A stretch of 29,949 nt of DNA. Origin: an uncultured Chloroflexota bacterium. Lineage in GTDB: Bacteria > Chloroflexota > Dehalococcoidia > UBA3495. The stretch spans positions 1 through 29,949 of the forward strand of contig CAJXEF010000007.1 in the NCBI GenBank assembly GCA_913052545.1, in the 5' to 3' direction. Below are positions 15,706 to 24,841 of the stretch, in pieces; within the stretch, counting starts at the first letter, position 1, and every line of letters starts with the position of its first letter. The translations under genes were made by a program, and so were the position numbers. The notes beneath the pieces are model-generated. The model did no database searches. It was not told the DNA's origin and worked only from the letters and a program-made list of their open reading frames with translations.

Positions 15706-16548
15706 TTAACGTATGACTGCTTCGGCCATCTTCTCTAGTTGATCCCCCATTTCTTTCTCGGTTAAACAATGTTCTGGTCTCACTACTACTCGATCTGCTC
15801 CTGCGTCCAAGAGGCTCTGTATTTGAGTTCGATCGGCTGGTTGACCGTATACAGTTATGGTTAAGGATGCGGGATCCCTTCCTCTTTCAGCTGCCAGGGT
15901 GTCTAATATTTTGCGACCTTCCTCAAGTTTTTCTGGAGTGATCCGATTGGGCATCCAGCCATCACCCCAGGAGACTACTCGTTGTAAGACATTCTTTGCC
16001 ATTCCTCCGAGTATCACTGGTGGATGTGGCTGAGAAATTGGCTTAGGATTACATTTGACAGGTGGGAAGTCATAAAAGCGTCCATGAAACTCCGCTTCGT
16101 CTTGGGTCCAGAGTTCTTTCATGGCGAGTATTGATTCTCTGACTTGGGACCAACGGTGGTCAAAATCACCTCCCATCAGCTCAGTCTCCTCGCGGTTCCA
16201 GCCGGCTCCGATACCAAATAAGAAACGTCCATCGCTAAAGCGATCTAGAGATGCAATTTCGCCTGCCAATAGCAGAGGATTTCTCTCTGGTACTAGAGTG
16301 ATACCGGTTCCAAGCTTAATCTTGGAGGTTACTCCTGAGGCCCTCGCTAATGCTATGTAAGGATCCGCAAAATGGGCGTATGTTTCGGGAATTGGCCCCC
16401 CACTGGGGAATTGACTTCCGCTTTTTACAGGAAGCACAGGATGTTCTGCATACCATATAGAATCAAAACCCAGCTCCTCAGCCTTCCGGGCCATGAATGC
16501 CGGATCTATTGTGTAGGCAGGTAGGGGAACTGATGTACCAACGCTCAT
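15706..16548 (-). CDS. LLM-class (probably F420-dependent) oxidoreductase
   Basis: A 280-residue luciferase-like TIM-barrel oxidoreductase (PF00296). It shows KAEELGFDSIWYAEH (23-36), LGTGITLVPERNPLLLA, then SLDRFSDGRFLFGIGAGWN, and WSQVRESILAMKELW, the landmarks of the single-component F420/FMN-dependent LLM subgroup. Such enzymes move hydride between F420H2 or FMNH2 and substrates such as sugars, alkyl compounds or aromatics. The 280-aa length fits the shorter F420-type proteins. The choice of cofactor is inference; the window has no F420 biosynthesis gene. AAGGAG eight bases upstream of ATG gives a sound start. It lies 67 bases downstream of the PF20091 hydrolase and looks cotranscribed. 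Confidence 0.9.
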   Translation of the reverse strand: MSVGTSVPLPAYTIDPAFMARKAEELGFDSIWYAEHPVLPVKSGSQFPSGGPIPETYAHFADPYIALARASGVTSKIKLGTGITLVPERNPLLLAGEIASLDRFSDGRFLFGIGAGWNREETELMGGDFDHRWSQVRESILAMKELWTQDEAEFHGRFYDFPPVKCNPKPISQPHPPVILGGMAKNVLQRVVSWGDGWMPNRITPEKLEEGRKILDTLAAERGRDPASLTITVYGQPADRTQIQSLLDAGADRVVVRPEHCLTEKEMGDQLEKMAEAVIR

Positions 16549-16615
16549 TAGTTGCTCCTTCTATTTCACAATAATTCGTTTCGGTATCAATGGTTATTGT
16601 CGCGCTTGTGAAGAC

Positions 16616-18604
16616 TCAGTTGTCGGTGGGCATACTAATTTTAGTATGCCCACCGACTGAATCGTACTGCCTAGTTGCGTCTTCGATTAGATTAGTTTCA
16701 TCTTCTCGTAATAAATAGCCTTGGTTGATCAATGTTTCGGTCTCTATAGACACCATTCTCAAATAATCAGATTTATCCCCGTAACGTTCCTCTAAAGAAA
16801 GCCGAGGATCTCCAGCTGTGACCCTTTCAGATTTTAGATGAGCGAACGGTACTGTTGATCCAATATTTCCAATAATTTGGCCCTGACCGCCGGACTTTAT
16901 GGATCTGGTATTCCACCCAGCGCATGTTGCTACTGGTACCGAGATTGCCGGAAGTAGTATTCCTGATGTCTCGTTTCCGTCTTGATTAACCATTGGCACC
17001 AAATTCGGATAGGGATTGGCTATTTTGGGTGGCATAGAATCTGGGTTTCCTTGATCGATTCCGAAATCAAGATGATGAATACGCCTGAAGTATGTTGGGA
17101 AATCAAGTTCAGGTATTTCCTGAAATGTTTTTGATAGTACGTTTGGATCAACTAGCGTCATGTCTGAAATAGTAGGGTATTTACTAGGAGGAGGTTTAAG
17201 ATCGTTACTAACCCATTGGTCTAAGTTTATGAGGGCTGCTCTTAAGAGAGGCCGGTAGTCAACCCAGTTGAAAAAATGCATCCCTTGGACACCGCTGTTA
17301 GTATCAGTTCGAGTTAACGGCCAGGTACCAGATGCGTGTTGAGTGCCAGCAAAATAGTAAATTCGAACCGAATCGGCGTGTTCTAAGTCAGTGAATCCAG
17401 TGGCATCGGAATGTATCAAGGCACAATGTCCTCCCCAGTATTCGGAAGGAGTATTAGTCAACATAATCTTTGGCGTGAACTTGGTTTGGCTTAAACGGGT
17501 TAATAGCCCGCTAGTTTTGCCTGTGTGAGGATTAACTTGTTCCTGATCCGCGAATGGAAACAGGTTATTAGCGCTGTAATTAGATAAGCTCGACGGCTGG
17601 GCAAATCGGTGATTGAATTCACCTTTTCGACCGCCAGCCACATGTGGTATTAAACCCTCGAATACGAGTCTGTTTTGTTCATCCTGATTTAATCCTAAGT
17701 AAAGCAGAAGCCTGAGAAAGCGACCACTTTGGGATTGTCCGAAAGCATAATTCCTAACGATACCTCCAACGCAGGGATTCTTGTCTACGTCGGTACTGTA
17801 CTTTAAGAATGAGGCAATGTCTCGGGTTGCTAGTAATCCTAGTCCAACCACTGGGCAGCCAGTTGTACTATAGGTCAGCCTATAAACTTTGCCTGATTTG
17901 AAACCGCTCTTCATAGTTATGTGGCACGGATCCGGCGCCAGGGTTTGTCCGGTGACCTTATTGAAGGACCATTCTGCCCTCGGTATGCTTGTCGTCGGGC
18001 CGTCTTCATAATCCTGTACTGTTAATATTGAATCCCAATCCTCCAAATTGTTGGTCGGATAAGCGATATGGTTACGGTCGGAAAGGTATTGTGTTGTAGT
18101 ATCCAGGCTAGGCTGAAATGATACGGTAATCTTGCCAGTGATTTGCTGGCCATCGCTGGTAATAGCGTTTGGCACTTGAATCCTTATGAGATTTGGATCA
18201 GGAGGTACATCGTGTTGCCATCCGGACCAGACGACCGTGTATCCATGTTGCATAAGGAATCCTGTTCCAACATCTTGATGTAATTCAGATGCTGAATCTG
18301 GAACGTTGTTAAATATCTTCAAAGCCCGCGGACGGCCTCTATTGGGCACGTCCAATAGTAGCCTACCGTTCCCTTTATGGATATCTATGGGTTTAAGAAG
18401 GTGAAAATCGGCAGAAAAGCAAACATTTTCTTTATTATCAACCGGTGCTAATCCAATGTCATTTATAAGAGAATTCACGTTATGTTTTGGATCTACAGAG
18501 TAATGGGCTGTTCCAGACAATAGTTCATAACCACCGGACCTTCCAAATAATTGACCGTTGGCAAAAGGGTGCCTCGAGGTTATTTCTAGCTTTGTGACTG
18601 CCAT
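16616..18604 (-). CDS. Alpha/beta hydrolase domain-containing protein (PF20091 type)
   Basis: A 662-residue protein matching the large uncharacterised 'alpha/beta hydrolase domain' family. Early landmarks are SRHPFANGQLFGRSGGYE, LLLDVPNRGR (82-91) and GYTVVWSGWQHDV; the likely nucleophile elbow is YAFGQSQSGRFLR (286-298), with Ser291 fitting the small-x-Ser-x-small rule. Later TNTPSEYWGG and RIYYFAGTQHASG (about 415-428) supply a candidate His. No signal peptide or membrane segment is seen. The substrate is unknown; family members occur beside degradation genes and are suggested to be esterases or hydrolases. ATG start. Its final codons form a perfect 17-bp hairpin. It follows the CHAT/STAND gene by 62 bases on the same strand. 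Confidence 0.82.
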   Translation of the reverse strand: MAVTKLEITSRHPFANGQLFGRSGGYELLSGTAHYSVDPKHNVNSLINDIGLAPVDNKENVCFSADFHLLKPIDIHKGNGRLLLDVPNRGRPRALKIFNNVPDSASELHQDVGTGFLMQHGYTVVWSGWQHDVPPDPNLIRIQVPNAITSDGQQITGKITVSFQPSLDTTTQYLSDRNHIAYPTNNLEDWDSILTVQDYEDGPTTSIPRAEWSFNKVTGQTLAPDPCHITMKSGFKSGKVYRLTYSTTGCPVVGLGLLATRDIASFLKYSTDVDKNPCVGGIVRNYAFGQSQSGRFLRLLLYLGLNQDEQNRLVFEGLIPHVAGGRKGEFNHRFAQPSSLSNYSANNLFPFADQEQVNPHTGKTSGLLTRLSQTKFTPKIMLTNTPSEYWGGHCALIHSDATGFTDLEHADSVRIYYFAGTQHASGTWPLTRTDTNSGVQGMHFFNWVDYRPLLRAALINLDQWVSNDLKPPPSKYPTISDMTLVDPNVLSKTFQEIPELDFPTYFRRIHHLDFGIDQGNPDSMPPKIANPYPNLVPMVNQDGNETSGILLPAISVPVATCAGWNTRSIKSGGQGQIIGNIGSTVPFAHLKSERVTAGDPRLSLEERYGDKSDYLRMVSIETETLINQGYLLREDETNLIEDATRQYDSVGGHTKISMPTDN
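16622..16657 (-). terminator. Perfect 17-bp hairpin inside the last codons of the PF20091 gene
   Basis: Plus-strand positions 16622-16638 and 16641-16657 are exact reverse complements (core GGTGGGCATACTAA), with only two bases between. The whole structure is coding (residues around SVGGHTKISMPTD) and ends one sense codon before the stop TGA at 16618-16616. No T-run follows on the minus strand, so it may act in 3'-end stability or processing, or as a factor-dependent or weak terminator. Confidence 0.6.
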
Positions 18605-18666
18605 TAAATCACCCGAACCTGATTGCTAACCATGTCTACAATATAACTAATTATATTCGATGTATT

Positions 18667-21600
18667 TCAGAAGATCGCACTGGTATCAACATCTAGATCT
18701 GCAGGTGCTACCTCGTCGTTATGAGTTAACCACCATTTATGGAACTCTTCGTTTCCTATCTTGTCTCGTAACCTAGCTAGATGCGCTTTAACCTGTATTA
18801 TTACCGGTAGCTCGTGCTCCACCATTAGTCTATACGTCCGAGATACCCATTCCAAGGCTGATTCTACATCCTCTTGCTCTTCGTATACCATGCCTATCTG
18901 GCCGTAAGTTCTAGCCAAACGTTGGACGTCGCCCATCTGTTCGAATATATCTCTGGCTTGCGTATACCATTCCAATGCTTCTTCGTATTTTTGTTGCTCA
19001 TGGAAAAGTACACCAAGCTGTCGACTTTCATCTCCCACACCTCGCTGGTCCCCAAGATCTTCTAGATGCTCTAAGGCGATTAAATACCATTCCTCTGCTT
19101 CATCATAGAGAATACCTCTAGATTGCTCTAAGAGTCCTAAATGATGAAATTCCGTAATCATTTGTTCTTTATTTCCCATTCTGTCGCTTAGATGTAGTGC
19201 TTGCTGGTACAGTTCCTTAGCTTCGTCAAATTCGTATTGAGCGTGATGTAATGTCCCGAGCTGGTGATATATTTGTATCGCGGTTTCTTCGTCCCTACTT
19301 TCTTCTACCATATCACGGGCTCGAAAATACCAACTCTGAGCCTCTTGATATTCGAACTTTAACTGGCAGATCGTTCCTAGGGCTCGGTAGTCCGTAACCA
19401 TTTCTTCTTCGTCTGGAACTCTTTGGTGTGCGTCTAGAGCTTTTTTATACCAATCCTTAGCTTCTGTATAAAGTCGTTGATTCTGGCGGAGTTGCCCGAA
19501 CACGTAGTAATCATCAGCAATAGAGGATAGGTCTTCCCCATCTTCGATAATGGCTAGTGATTTTTCTAGCCATCCTGCAGCTTCGTCCCAATTCCCGCGT
19601 CTTAATGAGATGACTCCTGACTGATGGTAGACGGCTGCGGTCTGTGGGTTTTCACCACCGTCGGGTTGGGCAGTCAGATATTCTAATAACTGCTGGTTGA
19701 GTGCTTCCGCAGTCGGAATGTCCAGGAGTTCAGTTGCCTCACTTGCGGCAGTACCTTTAAGATAAATCCAGAGCTCGATTGCTCCCTTCTGTTCTGCTTC
19801 TACTGCTGTTGCACCAGTGACTTCCAATAATTGTGCCCGCAATCGTTGAAGCTCAGGATGTCTTTTTTGCATGCGGTATACTTGTGCCAGAGGTTGAATC
19901 AGAAGTTGCGCGTTATCCCATTGTTCCGCTTCCAACGCCAGTCCAAGAGCCTGAGTGAGGTTGCCTTCCTCGGCTAGTATTGCCGTAACTCCTGATGCTT
20001 GGTTTTCATAAAGCGACTCCATGAAATAATCAGCAGTGTCCGCATATACACGTACAAACTCTAATTCTAGTTGACGTACGGCAGTCCCCTGTAACTGCTC
20101 GGTAAGCTTCTGACCATAGAACTGAGGTATAGCCTGGTGTATCTGATACACACTGGGAGAAATTGGCTCAAGAAATCCGTCTGTTAGGGCTGTCCTCAAC
20201 ATGGTCCTACAGGCTCCCCATCCCAACTCTTCTCCCATGACGTTTTTATAAGCGGGCTCTTGTGTTATGTGATTGAGGATATCCATCATAACGCGGCGTT
20301 GGAAAATTGCGAGCATAGGCAAATGGGTGCGGTTACGCCGGCTCATTTTGCTCCAAGAATATTCCATAACGGCATTGAGGAAGGATGGGTATCCGCCTAA
20401 TTGGCTCGGTGCTCCGAGTTCATTGATATTGCGATCAATTTCAGATGTTAACGTGGATATGGGGACTAGCTTCAATAACGGTAACGCTATTTGCATGGCA
20501 AGAGGATGCCCTTGGAGGAGACTCAAAAACTCCGTTAGGTCAGTTGTTATCCGTCCGGATTCTACTCCAGCCTTTTCAATGATTTGCCCTGCTAACAAAA
20601 GTCGGTCATGTTCATTTAATCCATTTAGCGAATGTAGTTTGTATTCACTCTTGACCCATCCGATATTAGAGTCGTTGCTAACTAATAATATGCGACTGGT
20701 CGAAGTCGACTGGGTTACATCTGTTATGAATTCATCCAAGTCTTGTTGTTCATCTGAGGTTAATAATCCGCTACCTCCTTGTTGGGAAGTACCTGCTACG
20801 TTTTGAAAATTATCCCAGATAAGAAGCGAAGGTCGGGTCCTAAGATATTCGGTTACCCAGTTGCGCTGTTGGCGCGCAGTCATATCTGCAAATGGCAATC
20901 CGGCGGCTGAAGTCCCAATTTCGTGGATTATTCTTTCCAATCCAGCGGGGTGTGATGCTTCAAATGTAGAATAGAAAACTCCACCCGGGAGGTCTCGGGT
21001 CGCAGTTCGTTGAGCCCACCTTGCGAAGCCCAGTGCAAGTTCGGTTTTACCAGAACCTGTATGGCCGGTTAGAAGGATCACCTGATTATCTTCAAATATC
21101 AGCTCCAACTGACGGATTTCACGTGTTCGTCCTATTAACCCGTATTGGCCTGCCACGGGTAAAGGAGTTCCGGTGTCTGGTTCCTCCTCGGGCTGAATTA
21201 CTGGAGGTGCTAAAGGGTCAGGTTGATGTTCTTCAATAACTTGTAGAGTGTGGTGGACGGATTCATATGCTTGAGGGGAAATCCAGTCCCAAGAGAGCTT
21301 TTTACCAGAAATGGTAAGTCTGTGAGGATCGTTCATCAGTCCGATTCTTGCCTTTGCGATGGCCTGCGAAAGCAAATCTCCTTTCGCGATACCCTGATAA
21401 ATTTCTCTCAAGAACAACTCAATATGTGTAGAACCGTGAATCGCATAAGGGAGTAGCCCTGTTTGCATCAGCCCAGATTGGGATAATATTCGGCCTGATG
21501 AAGACCATATGTCGAGATCAATAATGGATTCAAGAGCGCCGGACAATAGGACAATGGGGACATTAGCGTTTTTGAATGATTCGGCTATTTGCGTAATCGG

Positions 21601-22377
21601 GGTATAGGCTGCCGCTCCTGAGGAGTCTTCTAGAACTAAATGAGGAGACGAATCATCACCTGCTGATACCAATGAAACACTGTCAAAATGGATCAAGTGA
21701 TAATAATTTTGGTTAGTCCTTAAAATCTCTTGGAGCGACTCCCAGGTCGGAGGTCTTAAGTAGTCCAGTTCAACCTGTATATTTAGAGACTCCAGTACTT
21801 TCAAAGCCTCGGTAGATTGTTGGCCATATTGTGGATTTTCAACGTCGGTAGAGCTAGTAGTTCCGACATCTGGCATGGGCGCTATTATCAGCACATTAAA
21901 TTGAGATGTTGAATATTCGACATCTACAACTTTGGTCGGAGTATCTTCAGGTCTTCGGGTAATTGATGCCATTTGCGTAAATGAGTACCCATGTTCAGGG
22001 TCATTCATCAATTCCCATGGTAATCCCAGGAAGTCTGGTTGGTTGGAAACAATAGATAGAGTACATTCGCTAAGGCCATTCGAAGTAGCAGAAGAATATA
22101 TATTTAAAGCTTCAGGATTACTTTTAAATGTATTTTCAAATAAAACTCTGCCTAAATTCCTGAGACCAGTTTCTACTGCTTCGGATCGAGCCGAGCCTTC
22201 ACCGGTGGGGTTAGAAAAGTACTCCTGGAAATACCAATTGATTTCTTCGTAGTCAGATTCATCCAGCGGGTTTTTAAAATCCACTGGAGGAGCGGTACGT
22301 AGACCACTCGGAGAATGCCATTGGAGTTTAACTTGCTGTGTCTCTCGTAAATGGAGGATTTCCAAGGACTCTACCAC
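18667..22377 (-). CDS. CHAT-like (probably inactive) domain, STAND NTPase and TPR protein
   Basis: A 1236-residue multidomain protein. The N-terminus (about 60-350) resembles a CHAT caspase-like protease: GLPWELM (118-124), NVLIIAPMP (161-169), YYHLIHFD (225-232) and AIAKARIGLM (339-348). The catalytic positions are altered: the usual HFxGHG is HFDSVS (Val234 for His) and the usual LNACxS is LSGALES (Ala281 for Cys). A STAND ATPase follows, with LIGRTREI (414-421), Walker A GHTGSGKT (438-445), Walker B LLIWDN (518-523) and QGHPLAMQ (622-629). Seven TPRs with a regular 40-residue period run from about 915 to 1190. STAND proteins are ATP-driven sensors that oligomerise on ligand binding. GTG start with AGGAGG upstream. 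No defence or toxin partner is adjacent; the role is open. Confidence 0.85.
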   Translation of the reverse strand: MVESLEILHLRETQQVKLQWHSPSGLRTAPPVDFKNPLDESDYEEINWYFQEYFSNPTGEGSARSEAVETGLRNLGRVLFENTFKSNPEALNIYSSATSNGLSECTLSIVSNQPDFLGLPWELMNDPEHGYSFTQMASITRRPEDTPTKVVDVEYSTSQFNVLIIAPMPDVGTTSSTDVENPQYGQQSTEALKVLESLNIQVELDYLRPPTWESLQEILRTNQNYYHLIHFDSVSLVSAGDDSSPHLVLEDSSGAAAYTPITQIAESFKNANVPIVLLSGALESIIDLDIWSSSGRILSQSGLMQTGLLPYAIHGSTHIELFLREIYQGIAKGDLLSQAIAKARIGLMNDPHRLTISGKKLSWDWISPQAYESVHHTLQVIEEHQPDPLAPPVIQPEEEPDTGTPLPVAGQYGLIGRTREIRQLELIFEDNQVILLTGHTGSGKTELALGFARWAQRTATRDLPGGVFYSTFEASHPAGLERIIHEIGTSAAGLPFADMTARQQRNWVTEYLRTRPSLLIWDNFQNVAGTSQQGGSGLLTSDEQQDLDEFITDVTQSTSTSRILLVSNDSNIGWVKSEYKLHSLNGLNEHDRLLLAGQIIEKAGVESGRITTDLTEFLSLLQGHPLAMQIALPLLKLVPISTLTSEIDRNINELGAPSQLGGYPSFLNAVMEYSWSKMSRRNRTHLPMLAIFQRRVMMDILNHITQEPAYKNVMGEELGWGACRTMLRTALTDGFLEPISPSVYQIHQAIPQFYGQKLTEQLQGTAVRQLELEFVRVYADTADYFMESLYENQASGVTAILAEEGNLTQALGLALEAEQWDNAQLLIQPLAQVYRMQKRHPELQRLRAQLLEVTGATAVEAEQKGAIELWIYLKGTAASEATELLDIPTAEALNQQLLEYLTAQPDGGENPQTAAVYHQSGVISLRRGNWDEAAGWLEKSLAIIEDGEDLSSIADDYYVFGQLRQNQRLYTEAKDWYKKALDAHQRVPDEEEMVTDYRALGTICQLKFEYQEAQSWYFRARDMVEESRDEETAIQIYHQLGTLHHAQYEFDEAKELYQQALHLSDRMGNKEQMITEFHHLGLLEQSRGILYDEAEEWYLIALEHLEDLGDQRGVGDESRQLGVLFHEQQKYEEALEWYTQARDIFEQMGDVQRLARTYGQIGMVYEEQEDVESALEWVSRTYRLMVEHELPVIIQVKAHLARLRDKIGNEEFHKWWLTHNDEVAPADLDVDTSAIF

Positions 22378-22548
22378 CGTGTCCTCCTACTCATCATATA
22401 TATTTTGATGATATGCTCAATCAAACTGTTGGGTTGGGCAGCATTATACTATACGAGGTCAGGGTAGTCTCTTAGTTGGTATCCTAATGACCTAGCATTC
22501 AATCGGGTAAAGCCTTTTGAGCAAAATATTAGGTTACATTTCACGAAC

Positions 22549-22616
22549 TGCAACAAGATTCAAGTTCACAGAGCCTTCGATTAGTTAACACAACTAATCG
22601 GTAGCATCTTGTTGCA
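22549..22616 (-). other. Nested inverted repeats between the acyl-CoA synthetase and CHAT/STAND genes
   Basis: An outer 11-bp stem (TGCAACAAGAT at 22549-22559 with its exact complement at 22606-22616) encloses an inner 9-bp hairpin (CGATTAGTT at 22578-22586 with AACTAATCG at 22592-22600, loop AACAC). It lies in the 258-base intergenic gap, just downstream of the acyl-CoA synthetase stop and 172 bases or more before the CHAT/STAND start. It may be a structured 3' end, a small RNA or a protein-binding site. No T-run marks it as an intrinsic terminator. Confidence 0.5.
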
Positions 22617-22635
22617 CGATGATGAGAAATCTTAT

Positions 22636-24771
22636 TTAAAACAAAGCTAGGGCATCTACTGCCTTAACCCCCTGGCCTTCGGGTAACACTATTAATGGAT
22701 TAATGTCCAGTTCACTTAATTGACCATCGAGATTAACTGCTAATTGGGACACCTTTACCAGTGTGGCGGCTAATGCTTCAATGTCTCCTTTAGGACTCCC
22801 TCTGAAGCCTTCCAGCATTTTGGCACCCTTTACATTCTTGATCATCTCTCGAGCCTGATGTATACCTATGGGACATATACTTAAGGAAACGTCGTTATAT
22901 ACCTCTACCATGACTCCACCGCTACCAAAAAGCAATACGGGTCCCAACTGTTCGTCATAGGATAATCCCACTATTACTTCTGTACCCCCAGAAATCATTT
23001 CTTGAACTAATACTCCATTGATTCCTTCAGGGGAAGTATGCTGCAATGCATTGGCCATGATTTCATCGTAAGCTGCTGAAACCTGTGCGTCATTTTCTAG
23101 TCCAACCTTCAATACTCCAGCTTCGGTTTTATGCAGGATATTTTGGGAATCTACTTTCAGGACAATAGGGTATCCTATCTGATTGGATACCCTAACAGCT
23201 TCGGCTGACGTGGATACGATAGTCTCTCTTGTAATAGGTATGTCCCAGGCATTGATTAATTGCTTGCTTTGATGTTCTGATAACGCGGATATGTTGGAAT
23301 TGGATGGTCTTAGTTCCGCCAAAGTTTGAGATTGTTTTGTGGTTATCGGTATGCTAGTTGCAAATTCGAGGTTCGTATAGGCCTCTTGCCATGCGTAGTA
23401 TTTCTGTAAAGTACTAAGACCTAGTGCGAGTTTATCGGGGACGTAAAAAATTGGTACATTAGCTTCCTTGAGCTTTGGCAGTCCTGCAGTTGCTCCTCTT
23501 GTCCCCGTCCACAAGAATGCTACCCCTTTTCCTTGTTCCTGTATCTTGTCTCGATGAGCTATAACCTGTGTGGCTTGATCATCGGCACCAGCGCTTGCCA
23601 CTACTAAGCTACCAATATTTGGTTGATTCGACATATGTTCCATTATCTCAGGGAAAGAATCGCTGTTGGCAAAGCCGGTTACGTCTGATGGATTAGCAGC
23701 CCATCCGAATCCTTTTAAAATTCCATTTATACCGTCTTTGGCAGCATCTGTTAGAGGAGGCAAGTCTAGGCCTGATTGTCCGCACATGTCGGCTGTGAGC
23801 GAGCTAATACCGCCCGAGTGAGATACCACGGCTATACCAGTCTGAACTGGTTTGGGTGAATGGGCGAGGAGTTGAGAAATTTCTAGAAGCTCGTCATATC
23901 CTTGAACTCTTATGATGCCGTATTGATCGAACATAGCGTCATATCTATCATCGATGCCTGTGAGAGCTGCGGTATGGGACCGTGCTGCTCGAGTTCCAAG
24001 GTCAGATCTACCGATTTTAATTAATACGATAGGTTTTGCCTTAGCTGCTGCTAATTTCGCGACATCCGTTAATTTCTTGGCATCTTTAAATCCTTCTACG
24101 AATCCTGCTATAACCTTCACGGAATCGTCGTCTATGAGATATCTGGCGAAATCACAGAAATCGAGATCTGCTTCGTTGCCGGTGGAAATAATATGGCTAA
24201 AACCGATCCCATCTTCTACGGCACGTGTCAGAAATGGTCCGAAGGCAGAAGCGCCACTTTGGCAAATTAATCCTATTGGTCCAGTGATTCCGTCTGACCC
24301 TCTCGAAGATGAACTAGCCCATATATCGTCTTTGATATTGGCCAGTCCCAGACAGTTTGGACCACAGATTCGTAACCCTGATTCTATAGCGAATTTACTC
24401 AGCTCTCCCTGCAGATCACGTCTGTCGTCAATACCTCTCTCGGAGAATCCTGCCGATATAACTACGGCTGCTGTTGTGCCTTTCTCGTGGCTCTCTTGCA
24501 ACACATCAAGTACTTGGTTGTAAGGAACGACTATTCCAACTACGTCGGGAGCTTCAGGCAAGTCGCTCACACTGGGATAAGATTTGATGCCTTGGATTTC
24601 ATCGTACCGTGGATTTACTGCGTACACATTTACACGACCTTGCGATTTTAATGCAGCGTTAAGAAAACGGCCTCCATATTGCATCCGAGGTGTAGCACCG
24701 ACTACTGCTATGGATTTTGGATTGAGCATTTTATCTATAGAAGCTAACTGGGCATCTGTCCAAGTAGTCAT
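22636..24771 (-). CDS. ADP-forming acyl/acetyl-CoA synthetase (fused alpha-beta)
   Basis: A 711-residue fusion of the alpha and beta parts of NDP-forming acyl-CoA synthetase, which converts acyl-CoA, ADP and phosphate to acid, CoA and ATP (reversible). Domains in order are CoA-binding (about 12-140; SIAVVGATPR, then RICGPNCLG), a succinyl-CoA-ligase-like pair (about 155-450) holding the phosphohistidine in RSHTAALTG (His266), and an ATP-grasp domain (about 490-711; VLKVDSQNILHKTEAGVLKV, LLFGSGG, ELDINPLIV). The order and length match single-chain Acd-type or acetate-CoA ligase proteins. It follows the second ThDP enzyme by 70 bases on the same strand, suggesting that an acyl-CoA arising in that pathway is cashed in for ATP. 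ATG start with GAGG about eight bases upstream. Confidence 0.92.
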   Translation of the reverse strand: MTTWTDAQLASIDKMLNPKSIAVVGATPRMQYGGRFLNAALKSQGRVNVYAVNPRYDEIQGIKSYPSVSDLPEAPDVVGIVVPYNQVLDVLQESHEKGTTAAVVISAGFSERGIDDRRDLQGELSKFAIESGLRICGPNCLGLANIKDDIWASSSSRGSDGITGPIGLICQSGASAFGPFLTRAVEDGIGFSHIISTGNEADLDFCDFARYLIDDDSVKVIAGFVEGFKDAKKLTDVAKLAAAKAKPIVLIKIGRSDLGTRAARSHTAALTGIDDRYDAMFDQYGIIRVQGYDELLEISQLLAHSPKPVQTGIAVVSHSGGISSLTADMCGQSGLDLPPLTDAAKDGINGILKGFGWAANPSDVTGFANSDSFPEIMEHMSNQPNIGSLVVASAGADDQATQVIAHRDKIQEQGKGVAFLWTGTRGATAGLPKLKEANVPIFYVPDKLALGLSTLQKYYAWQEAYTNLEFATSIPITTKQSQTLAELRPSNSNISALSEHQSKQLINAWDIPITRETIVSTSAEAVRVSNQIGYPIVLKVDSQNILHKTEAGVLKVGLENDAQVSAAYDEIMANALQHTSPEGINGVLVQEMISGGTEVIVGLSYDEQLGPVLLFGSGGVMVEVYNDVSLSICPIGIHQAREMIKNVKGAKMLEGFRGSPKGDIEALAATLVKVSQLAVNLDGQLSELDINPLIVLPEGQGVKAVDALALF

Positions 24772-24841
24772 GTGTGTACCTCGCTATATTTGATCCGTGT
24801 GTTATGGCTAGTAATTAAATAATATAAATATTCTGGTGAGT

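Noticed and set aside
20273..20806. Plus-strand 177-codon frame inside the STAND region
   Set aside because: It has no recognisable domain and lies opposite a clearly coding NB-ARC/STAND segment.
22443..22448. Minus-strand TATAAT upstream of the CHAT/STAND gene
   Set aside because: A perfect -10-like hexamer, but no acceptable -35 at 16-18 bases; not enough for a promoter call.
23954..24523. Plus-strand 189-codon frame
   Set aside because: Antisense to conserved parts of the acyl-CoA synthetase; composition looks like a reverse-complement shadow.
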